Shown here: one piece after another, positions 1-9,177 of the stretch
Layout of the letters: each line of letters begins with the position of its first letter
Numbering within the stretch: position 1 is the stretch's first letter
NCBI GenBank assembly: GCA_030789695.1
Contig: CM061141.1
Location: forward strand, 200,807,600-200,871,599
Direction of reading: 5' to 3'
From: Scilla litardierei
Taxonomy: Eukaryota; Streptophyta; Magnoliopsida; Asparagales; Asparagaceae
DNA: 64,000 nucleotides
Program-made: the position numbers and the translations under genes
Notes under the pieces: model-generated
The model's input: only the letters and a program-made list of their open reading frames with translations
Database searches by the model: none
What the model was told of the DNA's origin: nothing

Positions 1-1251
1 CCACTAAGAGGTGCTCAGAAGTGATTGGGCCAGGAACAGAAACAGGGCGACTCGGGCCAGCCCCCATATCTCCCCGGGACGCAGGAATATCCTGCTCGCC
101 TAAGTGGGCGGCAGGGGAAGGAGGTCTACGTGCGTCAGGGGGAAGGAAAGGAAGGTGCAACCCCTCAAAGAACTCAGGGTTGGGCGGAAAAGTCCAATCC
201 GCCACGATAGCCACAGTCATGCGAGCAGGGTTGGGGAGAATAGTGTAGGGGCGAGGGGGGTGGCCGTAATTGAATTCGAAACGACCGTCGGGGCGGGGCT
301 TAATCATGTGAATGTGCCGCAGGACGTCAAGATCTAGACGTGAGGGTCCTGCGGCGATGGGAAGACCACGGGGGATATGGATATTAAACGGGGGTAAGAA
401 ACAATGATAGTGATAATGCCCCCACAGCAGATTTTGCCCTTCCCGGCCCTGCTAATCTCGAGAAGCTTGTAAACAAGCCAATCACCAGCATGGACAGGGA
501 CAACCGGGGCCCTGAAACTAACTCCATCATCATCACGAACAAAGGGGAAAGTCATGGCCCAGAGAATAAAAAGATCGGGGATAGTCACGGTGCCTGACTC
601 ATCCCGCGGGAAAAATGCAGATGATATGATCCTATGGGCCAGACGAAATATGGGATGGATGATGGAGGAGGCCTTGGCCTTACCCCGGGGATAGCGGCAG
701 AGTATGGTGAGGCGGAACCAGAAATTATCGACGTCAAATTCCGGGGGATATCCGTAGTGACGGATAACGTCATTCCCTAGAATAGGGAAACCAAATATAT
801 CGCAGATGGTGTCTAGGTTTGTGCGGATGGGTTGGTTACGCACCCGAAAAGTGACAGTCGACCCCGACTCACAAACGAGGGAGAAAAGGAATTCTAGGGT
901 GAGTGACGGGTAAGATACCGCAGAGGCATTAAGGAAGGCCAACCAACCTAGATTAGCAAAAAGAGTCTCGACTTCGGTGAATACACCGAGGTCGACGAGT
1001 GATTGGGTGTGGGCAAACTTGGTTGATAAATGCCCCCGAGTGTCAAGTCTGTGGTAGAAGTCTTTCTGCTCTTGGTTCCTAAATATGTATCCATGCGGGC
1101 CCAACATGGGGTCCACAGGGGGAATGATAGGTGCGGGAGGGGCAAGTGTAAGCTCACGTGTGCGGTGAGGAGGACGCGTTTGTTTACGTCTCTTACGAGA
1201 CGGTTCCTCCTCACGCAAGATACCTTTTCCTTTATCACTCTCCCGGGCCAT
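1..1251 (-). pseudogene. Extra ORF of element A, Athila ORF-like (putative plant transposon protein), frameshifted
   Basis: ATG at 1251 opens a 305-codon frame ending at 334. The N-terminus is basic (RKRRKQTR, about residues 19-26, possibly a nuclear signal). It is followed by a globular part with the look of the plant transposon/Athila ORF domain: a segment resembling GWLAFLNASAVSYPSLTLEF, then FRVRNQPIRTNLDTICDIFGF. Around 440-450 the likely reading frame shifts. The other minus-strand frame is open from about 450 to position 1 and reads LLWGHYHYHCF, then DVLRHIHMIKPRPDGRFEFN and a proline-rich tail, which looks like the true C-terminus. The product therefore probably exceeds 400 residues and leaves the window. 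Its function is unknown; in Athila elements an ORF of this kind lies 3' of gag-pol. A sequencing indel could also explain the shift. Confidence 0.6.
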
Positions 1252-1684
1252 GTGTGTGTGGATGATGCAAATGGGTGCAAAATACTATTAAAGTGCACAC
1301 ACACGAAAACCAAGCAATTCAAATATTAGGGTAAAAATTGAGATTCGAGAGGTGGAACGAAGTTACCCCGCAGCAATTAGAGTTCCCCACTTGTAGATGA
1401 CCCAATGCCGTGTAATGGGAGAAGTGTGGAGCCGCGACAGTCCTTTTTTCAGCAAAAATTCAAAAGTGGGGGTTGATACTGGGAATTAGGGCTAAAGAAA
1501 TGAGAAATAGGAGAGTGAAAGAGAGAAATGGACGGTGAGATGCAAGGGGGGGTTGGAGAGGGAGGTTAATGGAGGATTTGAGGTTGTGGGAGAGGGATTT
1601 TGGCAGTCGGGTGCTTGGAGGAAGGCGAAACGACGGAGAAACGACGAGATCGGGCGAGGGTTTGTGAGCGGGTGGGTCGGGGGG
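1252..1684 (-). other. Putative 5' leader of the element A extra ORF
   Basis: This stretch is non-coding. On the minus strand it lies between a TATA-like sequence (1685-1692) and the ATG at 1251, and it is rich in C and T (CTCCCTCTCC-type runs), as plant 5' leaders often are. I see no other gene in it. The reading as a leader is inference from position and composition. Confidence 0.35.
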
Positions 1685-2050
1685 TATTTATAGGTTTTAA
1701 GTCGAACTGATCGGGTGAGTTTTCACCCGCTCGGTTGACCCTAGGTCGAAAATTTGATGCTGAAGAAACGCTACAGGCGACCCGATCGGTTGAGAACTCA
1801 ACCGATCGGTTCATCGCTCCATACAATTTCCCGAGAACTCTGAGTTTTTCACCCGGTCCCCCAATCGGTCTGGCATATTATCACCCGGTCGGTTCGTTAA
1901 TACTGAAATTTTCCCGAGAGTTCTCCCAGGTCACCCAGTCTGCTCACCCGGTCTCAGCATTCTCCACCCGGTCGGTTCATTTGGTGACAGACACGGCCGT
2001 ATGCTGATACATCCCAACCGGTCGGGTGAGAACTCACCCGATCGGTTGAG
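1685..2050 (-). promoter_or_regulatory. Internal TATA box with upstream TCGGT/ACCGA palindrome array (element A)
   Basis: Plus-strand TATTTATA at 1685-1692 reads TATAAATA in the direction of the extra ORF. Immediately upstream on that strand (1707-2050) lie repeated motifs such as ACCGATCGGTT, CACCCGATCGG and CACCCGGTCGG. The same combination of TATA box plus array is found in the LTR of A (6123-6534) and in solo LTR S0 (10098-10490). The simplest reading is a second, internal promoter for the extra ORF built like the LTR promoter. Confidence 0.45.
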
Positions 2051-2159
2051 GCCTTGTTTTCTGCAAAACCCAAAAATCGTCTAAGTTCCTTCACGGAAGT
2101 TGTTTCGGCTGGATTTATTTATAAAAATCGAGAAAAATAAAGTAGAAAAAAAATCCTAA

Positions 2160-2285
2160 AAAGCGAAGCAAAAGTTTAGAACATGGGTTGCCTCCCATGA
2201 AGCGCTTTTGTTTAACGTCGTTTAGCTCGACGCCCGTTGATGATTTTCATGGTGGGCGGTACGGGTGATGCCCAAAATCCGGCAT
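2160..2285 (-). other. Conserved-looking non-coding block after the protease of element A
   Basis: The block includes GGTTGCCTCCCATGAAGCGC (2187-2206) followed by TTAACGTCGTTTAGC. I recall closely similar sentences from the non-coding part of pol-less plant gypsy elements, but that is memory and not a search. No ORF is present here. It may be a structural or packaging region. Confidence 0.25.
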
Positions 2286-3542
2286 CTATTCAGCTACAGA
2301 GGTCGTGGCTATCGGTGTAGTCGGCGGCTGTAAAAAGATTTGCTCGACTACCCTCCCTTTGTTGACAGGATCCGGGGGCTTCTCCCTCATATTGGCGTCC
2401 ACCACCATCTTTTTCAGGATACGGACCTCATCACCGGTGGGGTCCATGGGTTCTTTTCCTTTTCTCCTCGTGGGAGGAGACTTAGGAAACCCGGGAGGGA
2501 TCACATGTCGTGCGACCGCCTCATTAGCCACTTCATTCTTAGGGGAGCCAACTTGCTCTCCAAGGTCCCCCAAGCTATCGGGGGGATTCCTCGAGAGCAC
2601 TTCCCAGGCACTCGTTTCAACAGCCCTATCTTCTTCATTCTCCAGCACATTGATACTAGGATCATCCAGGGGGTTTGGATGCTTCATTGACAAGCCTAAG
2701 TCAAATTCGACTCTTTCTTGGCCCACATTCAGGGAAAGCTTCCCATTCTTTACGTCTATCAACACTCCGGCGGTTGCCATAAAGGGTCGTCCAAGAATAA
2801 TTGGTGTATGCTTGTCTTCCGGCATGTCCATCACCACAAAATCAACTGGTACATGCACCCCTTTCACATCGACGGGGAGGTTGTCCACTACTCCCACCAG
2901 ATACTTGACCGAACGGTCAGCAAGTTGCAATGTCATGCCGGTGGGCTCTAAATCTCCCATCCCTATTCTCTTGTACAATGATAGGGGCATTAAGCTGACG
3001 CTTGCACCAAGATCGACGAGCGCCCTCTGGATTTGCACTTCCCCAATAGAGCACGGGATGGAGAAACTTCCGGGGTCCTTGAGCTTGGGCGGATTTGCAC
3101 GCTGAATGAGAGCGCTGCACTCCGCCGTTAACACGACCTTTTCTTTTCTAGATCCCAGTGTCACCAAGTCTTTCAAGAATTTAGCATAGAAGGGGATCGT
3201 CTCTATGGCCTCGAGGAAGGGGATTTGTAAACTCATATCTTTCACCATGGCAAATAATTTGCCATACTTCTCATCGATTTTTACCTTGGCAAACCGTTGT
3301 GGGAAAGGCACAACGGGATTGAATACCTTCAAATTCCCTTCTTCTTTCTTCTTCTCTTCTTCGGGGGTTCCCTCCAGAGCCACAAATTTTGGCGACGGGG
3401 CACCGTCGTCATTAACCTTTTCAATTGGCCGCTCAACGGCCAGTGGTGCTTCCGGTTCTTTGGGCGGCGCTCTAGTAGGAATTTGTGTCCCGCTCCTCAA
3501 AACGATGGCGGATACGTTCTCATGCTCATGTGTGAGCGCCAA
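2286..3542 (-). pseudogene. Aspartic protease region of element A
   Basis: The frame is open for 418 codons with no ATG at its 5' end, so it is a downstream part of a gag-protease frame and not an independent gene. It begins with the Athila-type linker VSAIVLRSGTQ. The retropepsin-like core follows: LVDLGASVSLMPLSLYKRIG (about residues 176-195) with the catalytic Asp in D-L-G, the usual variant in Athila-like elements, then [10 protein letters not shown] and [14 protein letters not shown]. The protease would process the gag polyprotein. The frame ends at 2286 in an Ala/Pro/Thr-rich tail, and no RT frame follows. The junction with gag contains stops and a frame change, so this copy is defective. 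Confidence 0.8.
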
Positions 3543-4976
3543 GGTCCGATTTACCCCTAGGATTCAACTCATACTATGGCGGTAATAAATTCTGCGGTCT
3601 CTGAAGGTTCGCCACTTGCAACCCCAGCTGGGTCACCTGATCAGTGAGCACTCTTTGTCCCATCTCCAGCTTCAGATTAATTTTCTCCTGGTTGGCTATG
3701 TATTGAGTCAAGAGGGACTCAACCGAAGAAATGGCCCTCTGTTGGCCGTATTGCTGTTGGGCGGGCTACTGATTCCTAGGGGTGTATTGTTGATACTGTG
3801 GTGGTGGTTGTTGCTGCTGAAACTGCTGCTGCTGGAACTGCTGCTGGGGCCTAGCCGGCTGATAAGTCTGCTGTTGTTGCTAAGCCGGCTGTTGGTAAGG
3901 TGCCCGGTAGCCGAGGTTCGGATGATTCCGGTTGTTGGGAGAGTAGGCTGGGTTTGAGTTGGTTCGTGGTGTAAATGGCGCATTCCCCGTAGGATTGTAA
4001 AACAATGCGCTCGCCTGATCCAACGGTGGTGAGATGTCACCACCGTCGAACTCCCCATAAACTTCAGATTCTACTGCAGCAATCTGTTGTGAACCGGCAC
4101 CACCGGCGCCTACCATCAATGCGGAGATCTGGGTTGATAGCAAGTCAAACTTGCTTGACAATTTGTCGACGTCTTCCACTCTATGGATGCCCCAGATCTT
4201 GGTGTGGCTCTCTTGTCACACCACCGTTCATTGTTGGATGCCATATTTTCCAAAATTTGCCCGGCATCTTCTTCGCTTCTTGACATGAAGGACCCTCCAG
4301 CCGCGGCGTCCATGGAAGACTTTAAATTGTCCCTCAGCCCATTATAAAACAGATTTATAATCTGCCACTTGGGGAGCTCATGGTGGGGACATCTTCTCTG
4401 CATCTCCTTGTATCTTGTCCAAGCCTCATGCAAGGACTCGTGGCTGGCCTGGGAGAAGGAGGAGATCTCACTCCTCAGCTTCATGGTCTTCCCCGGAGGA
4501 AAGAACTTCGTCAGAAAAGCATTGGAGTGCTTCTCCCAGGTGTTGAAAGTGTTGGGGTCCTTCCCCCTAAGCCACAGCTTGGCCTTATCTCGCAAGGAGA
4601 AGGGGAACAGCTTCAGTCGGATCGCCTCAGTTGTGACACCGTTAATCCGGAAGGTGTCACATTTCTCCAAAAAGGAGTCTATATGCTCGATCGGGCTCTC
4701 CATGGGTGCACCCAAAAACTGATCCTGCTGGATCCACGTCACCAAAGATGGCTTAAGCTCGAAGCTTTGGGCCGTAATAGCTGGAGGACGGATGGCGGAC
4801 GTGGACTCGATGGAAGGCATCGAGTACTCCGGCAGGGACTTGTGAGGCGGGGTGTTCTCCCCCATGGCTTCAGGATCCTCTCTTCTTCGCTTCTCGGCGG
4901 CCAAACGCCAAAGGGTGGCGTTTATCTCTGGGTCAACGGGGATCAAGTCGTCGAGACTTCTTGAACTCCTGCGCAT
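3543..4976 (-). pseudogene. gag of element A, broken by frameshift and stops
   Basis: The start is taken at the ATG at 4974-4976 (MRRSSRSLDDL). The retrotransposon gag domain is clear: EHIDSFLEKCDTFRI, then [17 protein letters not shown], the FFPPGKTMKLRSEI segment and ending LFYNGLRDNLKSS. Around 4120-4180 the frame shifts; the continuing frame (DVDKLSSKFDLLSTQISALM) runs into a Gln/Pro-rich region. That region is interrupted by a TAG near 3880 that fits a CAG-to-TAG change and another TAG near 3774, with further stops near 3590. It is then followed by the protease frame. No zinc knuckle is seen. Gag would form the virus-like particle; this copy cannot make the full protein. Confidence 0.8.
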
Positions 4977-5148
4977 GAAAAACAACAAATACCCGTGAAG
5001 CGACACGTGGGAAAGAAACAGATAAGATAAGAAATAAAAATTAAAATGAGAAAATAAAAAGAAAAAAGAAGAATGCGAAAATTATCGCGAGTTAGGGATA
5101 AGAGCTAGACACTAGGGTTCATGAGATCCTAAAATAACAAGCACGTTG

Positions 5149-5168
5149 CCTCCCCAGCAACGGCGCCA
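5149..5168 (-). other. Primer binding site of element A (tRNA-Asp type)
   Basis: The reverse complement starts TGGCGCCGTTGCTGGGGA, one base different from the complement of the plant tRNA-Asp 3' end as used by Athila elements. It lies six bases inside the LTR end at 5175. Confidence 0.85.
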
Positions 5169-5174
5169 TAAACT

Positions 5175-6786
5175 TGGCGTGCCCCCGGTTTGCGAGCCGT
5201 AAATGGCCGGGGGACCCACGTGAGGGTTTAGATATTTGTAACCGCAAGCGCACGATGTTGTAGTGTGGTTTGGGGGTCGAACACAGGGAGGCTAGGATGT
5301 GCTTGTGTCAAAGAGGACCGAAATCACCCCGATGGTGAGCTAGCCCAGATCGAATGATGGGTTGTCACGGTAAAGGAATGCATGGTATAGACAATAAGAA
5401 AATAAAACCCGGGACCTTGGTTTCCACCCCAACGAGCGACTCTCGCCGATACGGCCTACGGGTAGGATGGCGATCGGAATTAGGGTCTAATGGTGAGACG
5501 TTGCCTCTAAAAGTGGTACCGGCATCCCATGGGCCCGATATTCCGGTGGGTGCCCAGGATGATACGCCAGACTTCCCAGGTTCGATCAGTGGGCACTCAC
5601 GTGTCCATTAACACTGATCCACTCCGGGAGCACTAAGCTCGCAACGATAACTCCCAACGTCTCATCCTGCCGCTCCCGCGCGCTAGCATTCGGCGTCTAC
5701 GCTAAGGGCGTGAGCTATGGCTAGGGAGTCAACCGCCAAGTTTATTTCCCCTTGGCCCGACGGTCAAAGGCGGTCTTTTTCCCGCTGATGACAATAAAAC
5801 ACCCCGCGTAACCGTTAGATTCCTAATCCCTATCGATTTCCTAACCCTATGGATGCATCGGGAAGAGCCCCCGAAGGGGTTTCCGCCAAAATCCCAGATT
5901 TGGGAACTACTCACAAATATTCATTAAAAAGCGATCTAAACGAAAATAAACCGTTAAAATCATAATCAGACAATAGGAATGCGAAGGTAGTAAAGCAATT
6001 AAGATAGTACTAAAGTTTTACAAAGATCCGAAAACTTACAAGAACTGGGAAATTACAGCCGTCACAAAATGAAGAAAACAGTAAAAAATAACCAACTCTC
6101 GAATCTGGGAAACCTAGAGTTCTATTTATAGAAAACGGCATCACCCGATCGGTTGACAAGTCAACCGGTCGGGTGAGCCGCTTCACAAAATCACAGCGCA
6201 ATGCAGGGGTTTGACCCGGTCAGTATGAACCGGTCGGTTGGAACTTGGTGCAGTCGGTTGGATCTTGGTGCCGACTGGTTGGATCTTGGAGCGGACCGGG
6301 TGAGGAGATCGGTTGGAGCTCTGAGTCTTGGCTGTTGAAATTCAGCTATATGTAACCGATTGGGTGAAGGTCACCCGATCGGTTGGAAATCAGCTTCGAA
6401 TTTCCAGAGACTTTGAGCTTTTGGCCCGGTCACTGAACAGACCGGGCGACTTCTCGTGAGCTCCAAGCTGCATCTGGGTGGTGCACGCGTGCATCACCCG
6501 ATCGGTTGGAGATGACCAACCGACCGGGTGAGGGGCTGAAAGATGCAATCTTCGTCGTTTGACCCCCTGAATCACGCGTGACTCCTCCCGTTGCTCCGGG
6601 GACACATGATATCATCGTTTTATGTCCCAAATGCCAGCAAACTCCTGCAAAACACGGAAAATTCGGAAAAGTGAAAGAAAACAAGGAAATACAAGAAAAC
6701 ACGAGAAAACAAATAAAAGACGGCAGTAAATACGGAAAAACACGGAAGAAAACACGCGTAAATATATGAAATATAAACGCACGTCA
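5175..6786 (-). repeat. 5' LTR of element A (1612 bp)
   Basis: In element orientation the LTR starts TGACGTGCG at 6786 and ends CACGCCA at 5175. It is related along most of its length to solo LTR S0 at 9178-10733, for example in the blocks around 5430-5560 and 5740-5880. The right end abuts chromovirus LTR sequence (ATGCAGGGACTTG). The TSD partner is outside the window; the right-hand target bases are CATGC. Confidence 0.8.
6123..6534 (-). promoter_or_regulatory. LTR promoter of A: TATA box and TCGGT/ACCGA palindrome array
   Basis: TATTTATA at 6123-6130 is the minus-strand TATA box. From 6140 to 6534, upstream in transcription direction, are about a dozen copies of ACCGATCGG, ACCGGTCGG or ACCGACCGG, often in inverted pairs separated by a few bases (for example 6141-6176 and 6497-6531). 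Confidence 0.55.
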
Positions 6787-6912
6787 CATGCAGGGACTTG
6801 TTCCTTCGTTTTGGAATACCACAGACGCTTATTGGGTCTGGGCTCTCAGCCCCGGGCTAAGCGGGCCTTAGTCACGCTTCGCCTCCGTACTTTTGGGAAG
6901 CGGGGCGTGACA
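6787..6912 (+). repeat. 3' end of the truncated 5' LTR of C
   Basis: Nearly identical to the last part of the 3' LTR (21090-21213), including CAGACGCTTATTGGGTCTGG and the terminal GGGCGTGACA. The rest of this LTR was displaced to the left of the window by insertion of A. Confidence 0.85.
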
Positions 6913-6920
6913 GGTTTTAG

Positions 6921-6939
6921 TGGTGGCCCATGCAGGTCC
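6921..6939 (+). other. Candidate primer binding site of C (unidentified primer)
   Basis: TGGTGGCCCATGCAGGTCC begins eight bases after the LTR end. Its complement ends in CCA as a tRNA would, but it is not the initiator-Met site TGGTATCAGAGC expected for chromoviruses. The same 19 bases occur at 35356-35374 after the LTR of element L. The tRNA cannot be named from sequence alone. Confidence 0.45.
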
Positions 6940-7036
6940 CACTCTTTCTGCAAATTCGGAACTATCAAAGTATTGAACTTCATTTTATTATCATCTGGAA
7001 ATTGTACGAGTCTAATCTATGTCTTCTGTCAATAGG

Positions 7037-8183
7037 ATGGCAGGACGACGTACTACCCGATCGGGGAGCTCAGGAGATGGAATTCAGGAAGACCAGGGCA
7101 GAGAGTTCCATCAGTTTCTGGGCGTGATGAGAGAGATGTTGGAGGTGCAGCATCAGTTGGTTCAGCAGTCCCAGCGTGTTACCCAGGCTCCCCCAGTTGC
7201 ACCACCACCACCTCCACCTGCCCCTCGAGCTGCTCCAGGAGTGAAGCAGTTCAATGAGCTTCAGCCGAGGACATTTTCGGGGAAGGAAGGACCCCTAGTT
7301 GCTGATGAGTGGATCCAGAGCACTGAGGAGAAGTTGGTAGCAGCGAAGATCCATGATGACACTCGCGTCGAGATAGCGAAGATGCAACTGATGGAGAATG
7401 CAAGGAACTGGTGGCGCATCGAGGAGAGGCGTCTTGAGAAGCCAGTGGATTAGATGACCTTCAGATCGATGTTCAAGGACAAGTATTTCACCAAGTCTGC
7501 TAGGAGGGAGCTGTTGAGCAAGTTTATAGATCTGAAGCAGGGGGATATGACTGTCGAGGAGTATGAAGCTGAGTTCAAGATGCTGAGTCGTTTTTCCCCG
7601 CATATGGTAAGGAAGGAGGAGAAGCGAGCTGATCGCTTTCGTCAGGGACTGCGTCCGAAGATTCAGGCTTCTATGTCTTCGGGGAATTTCATGACTATGA
7701 GAGCTGTGCTAGATGCTGCAAAGAATCATGAGATTATATCGCGTCTGCCTGACCCTTCAGCTGATAAAGGGAAGCGTCCTATGGAGCAGTACTGGCCACT
7801 TGCTAGGCCGGCGATGAGGCCAGTTCAGACGGTACCATTCAAGAGGCCAGGAGCACCAGTTCAGATTCAGGGCAAGGGCCCGTGCCACTTCTGCGGAAAG
7901 CCTGGACATGTTCAGGCCAACTGTAGGAAGAAGATGGGGCTATGCTTAGTTTGTGGAGATGCCTCGCATGCTACGAAGGAGTGTCCGAGAGCTCGTCATG
8001 CTGTAGTTGGAGCGCCAGCCCCGCTGCAGATGAGAGCGCCTGCTCCAGTTCAAAGAGGACCTGCTGTTCGTGGACCACCCTTGGCGCCACAGAGGCAGAT
8101 GTTTCAGAGAGCAGCACAGCCCCAGAGGCCGGCTTACACCATGACAGCTGTTGAGACTGAGGAGCTGGATGGAGTTATTGCAG
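7037..8183 (+). pseudogene. gag of chromovirus C
   Basis: The start is taken at ATG 7037 (MAGRRTTRSG), typical of the group, and not the ATG at 7019. Order: a proline-rich linker (7195-7230); the capsid-type gag domain (PRTFSGKEGPLVADEWI, then FRSMFKDKYFTKSARRELL and RFRQGLRPKIQ); then two CCHC zinc knuckles, CHFCGKPGHVQANC (7882-7923) and CLVCGDASHATKEC (7942-7983). A TAG at 7451-7453 stands where a Trp (TGG) is expected in the motif before MTFRSMF, and the frame is open on both sides. The frame would end at TGA 8192-8194, but a GT-AG block starting at 8184 suggests splicing into the protease frame. Confidence 0.85.
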
Positions 8184-8291
8184 GTAACTCTTGATTCTAG
8201 TCTTTCTTTTATAGTTAGATATTATTTTTGTGTTGTTTGTTGACTTGTTTGTTAGAGTAGCTTGGTTTGACCGTAGTTGTTTATATCTTAG
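8184..8291 (+). other. Intron-like block between gag and protease of C (108 bp, GT-AG)
   Basis: The block begins GTAACTC and ends ATATCTTAG. It is T-rich, as plant introns are, has a branch-like TTGAC near 8268, and contains in-frame stops. Removing it joins GTT ATT GCA G to GC ACC ATT, giving VIAGTILV, the usual chromovirus passage from gag into protease, without changing frame. Splicing is not shown by the sequence; it is inferred from the boundaries, composition and protein continuity. Confidence 0.55.
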
Positions 8292-9177
8292 GCACCATTC
8301 TAGTGTCCTCTCACCCGGCCTTGGCTTTGTTCGACTCCGGTGCATCTATGTGCATCATATCCCGAAGGTTTGTAACAAAGCACTCCATTCCCACCCATAC
8401 ACTTCCTAAGTGTTGGGACATCACCACAGGGAACAGAGTGGTGACAGTGAACTTGGGATGTCGATCGATTTCTTTGGTGGTCAGTGGACACGAGCTCTTT
8501 GCAGATTTCATTGTCCACGATCTGCCACATTTCGATGTCGTTCTTGGCATCGATTGGTTGGGAGATTTCCATGCCTCGATTGACTGTCACAGCAAGAGGG
8601 TGGTGTTCCAGATTCCAGGCCATCCGGAGTTCGAGTTCTGCAGCAGAGATGAGTCGCTTGGGCCCATCAGATATCGGGCCAAGCCGGAGGTGACGATTGT
8701 TGCAGCCATGCAGATGGAGATGGAGATCGAGCGACCAGAAGTCGTCAGAGACTTCGACGATGTCTTCCCAGAGGATATCTCAGGTTTGCCACCCGACAGA
8801 GCTTTAGAGTTTGGTATTGATCTTATGTTGGGAGCGCAACCAATATCGAAGGCACCGTACGGTATGGCTCCCGCTGAGCTCGAGAAGCTGCGGAAGCAGT
8901 TAGATGAGTTGCTGCAGAAGGGTTTCATCCACCCTAGTGTGTCACCATGGGGTGCACCAGTTTTGCTCGTGAAGAAGAAGGATGGGTCCTGCAGGATGTG
9001 CGTGGACTATCGAGGGCTGAATGCTGTCACCGTGAAGAATAAGTATCCGCTGCCGCGTATCGACGATATCTTTGATCAGCTTGGAGGTTCGAGAGTCTTC
9101 TTGAAGTTGGACTTGAGGAGCAGATACCATTAGTTGAAGGTGAAGAAGGATGATGTTTCGAAGACAGCTTTCCGGAC
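8292..9177 (+). pseudogene. Protease and N-terminal RT of chromovirus C
   Basis: The aspartic protease core is [18 protein letters not shown] (8312-8365) with D-S-G. A linker follows, and then [72 protein letters not shown] and [14 protein letters not shown] at 9131-9133 replaces the Gln expected after RYH and fits CAG to TAG. The frame then continues LKVKKDDVSKTAFRT to the insertion point of solo LTR S0 at 9178. A few more RT codons (KYGHYEFVV) lie at 10739-10765, between S0 and S1. Confidence 0.85.

Larger units (their letters stand above)
1..6786 (-). mobile_element. Element A: Athila-like Ty3/gypsy element without pol, left part outside window
   Basis: The element reads right to left: 5' LTR (5175-6786), tRNA-Asp-type primer site (5149-5168), gag, protease, about 1 kb of non-coding DNA, then an extra ORF that reaches the window edge. 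No reverse transcriptase, RNase H or integrase is visible between the protease stop at 2286 and the extra ORF start at 1251, so the copy cannot transpose on its own. It is inserted in the 5' LTR of chromovirus C: sequence right of 6786 matches the last 120 bp or so of C's 3' LTR. Its second LTR and its TSD partner lie left of the window. Assignment to the Athila-like group rests on the primer site, the gag type and the DLGAS protease motif. Confidence 0.85.

Noticed and set aside
2305..3105. 266-codon plus-strand ORF over the protease region of A
   Set aside because: It is the antisense of the recognisable protease frame.
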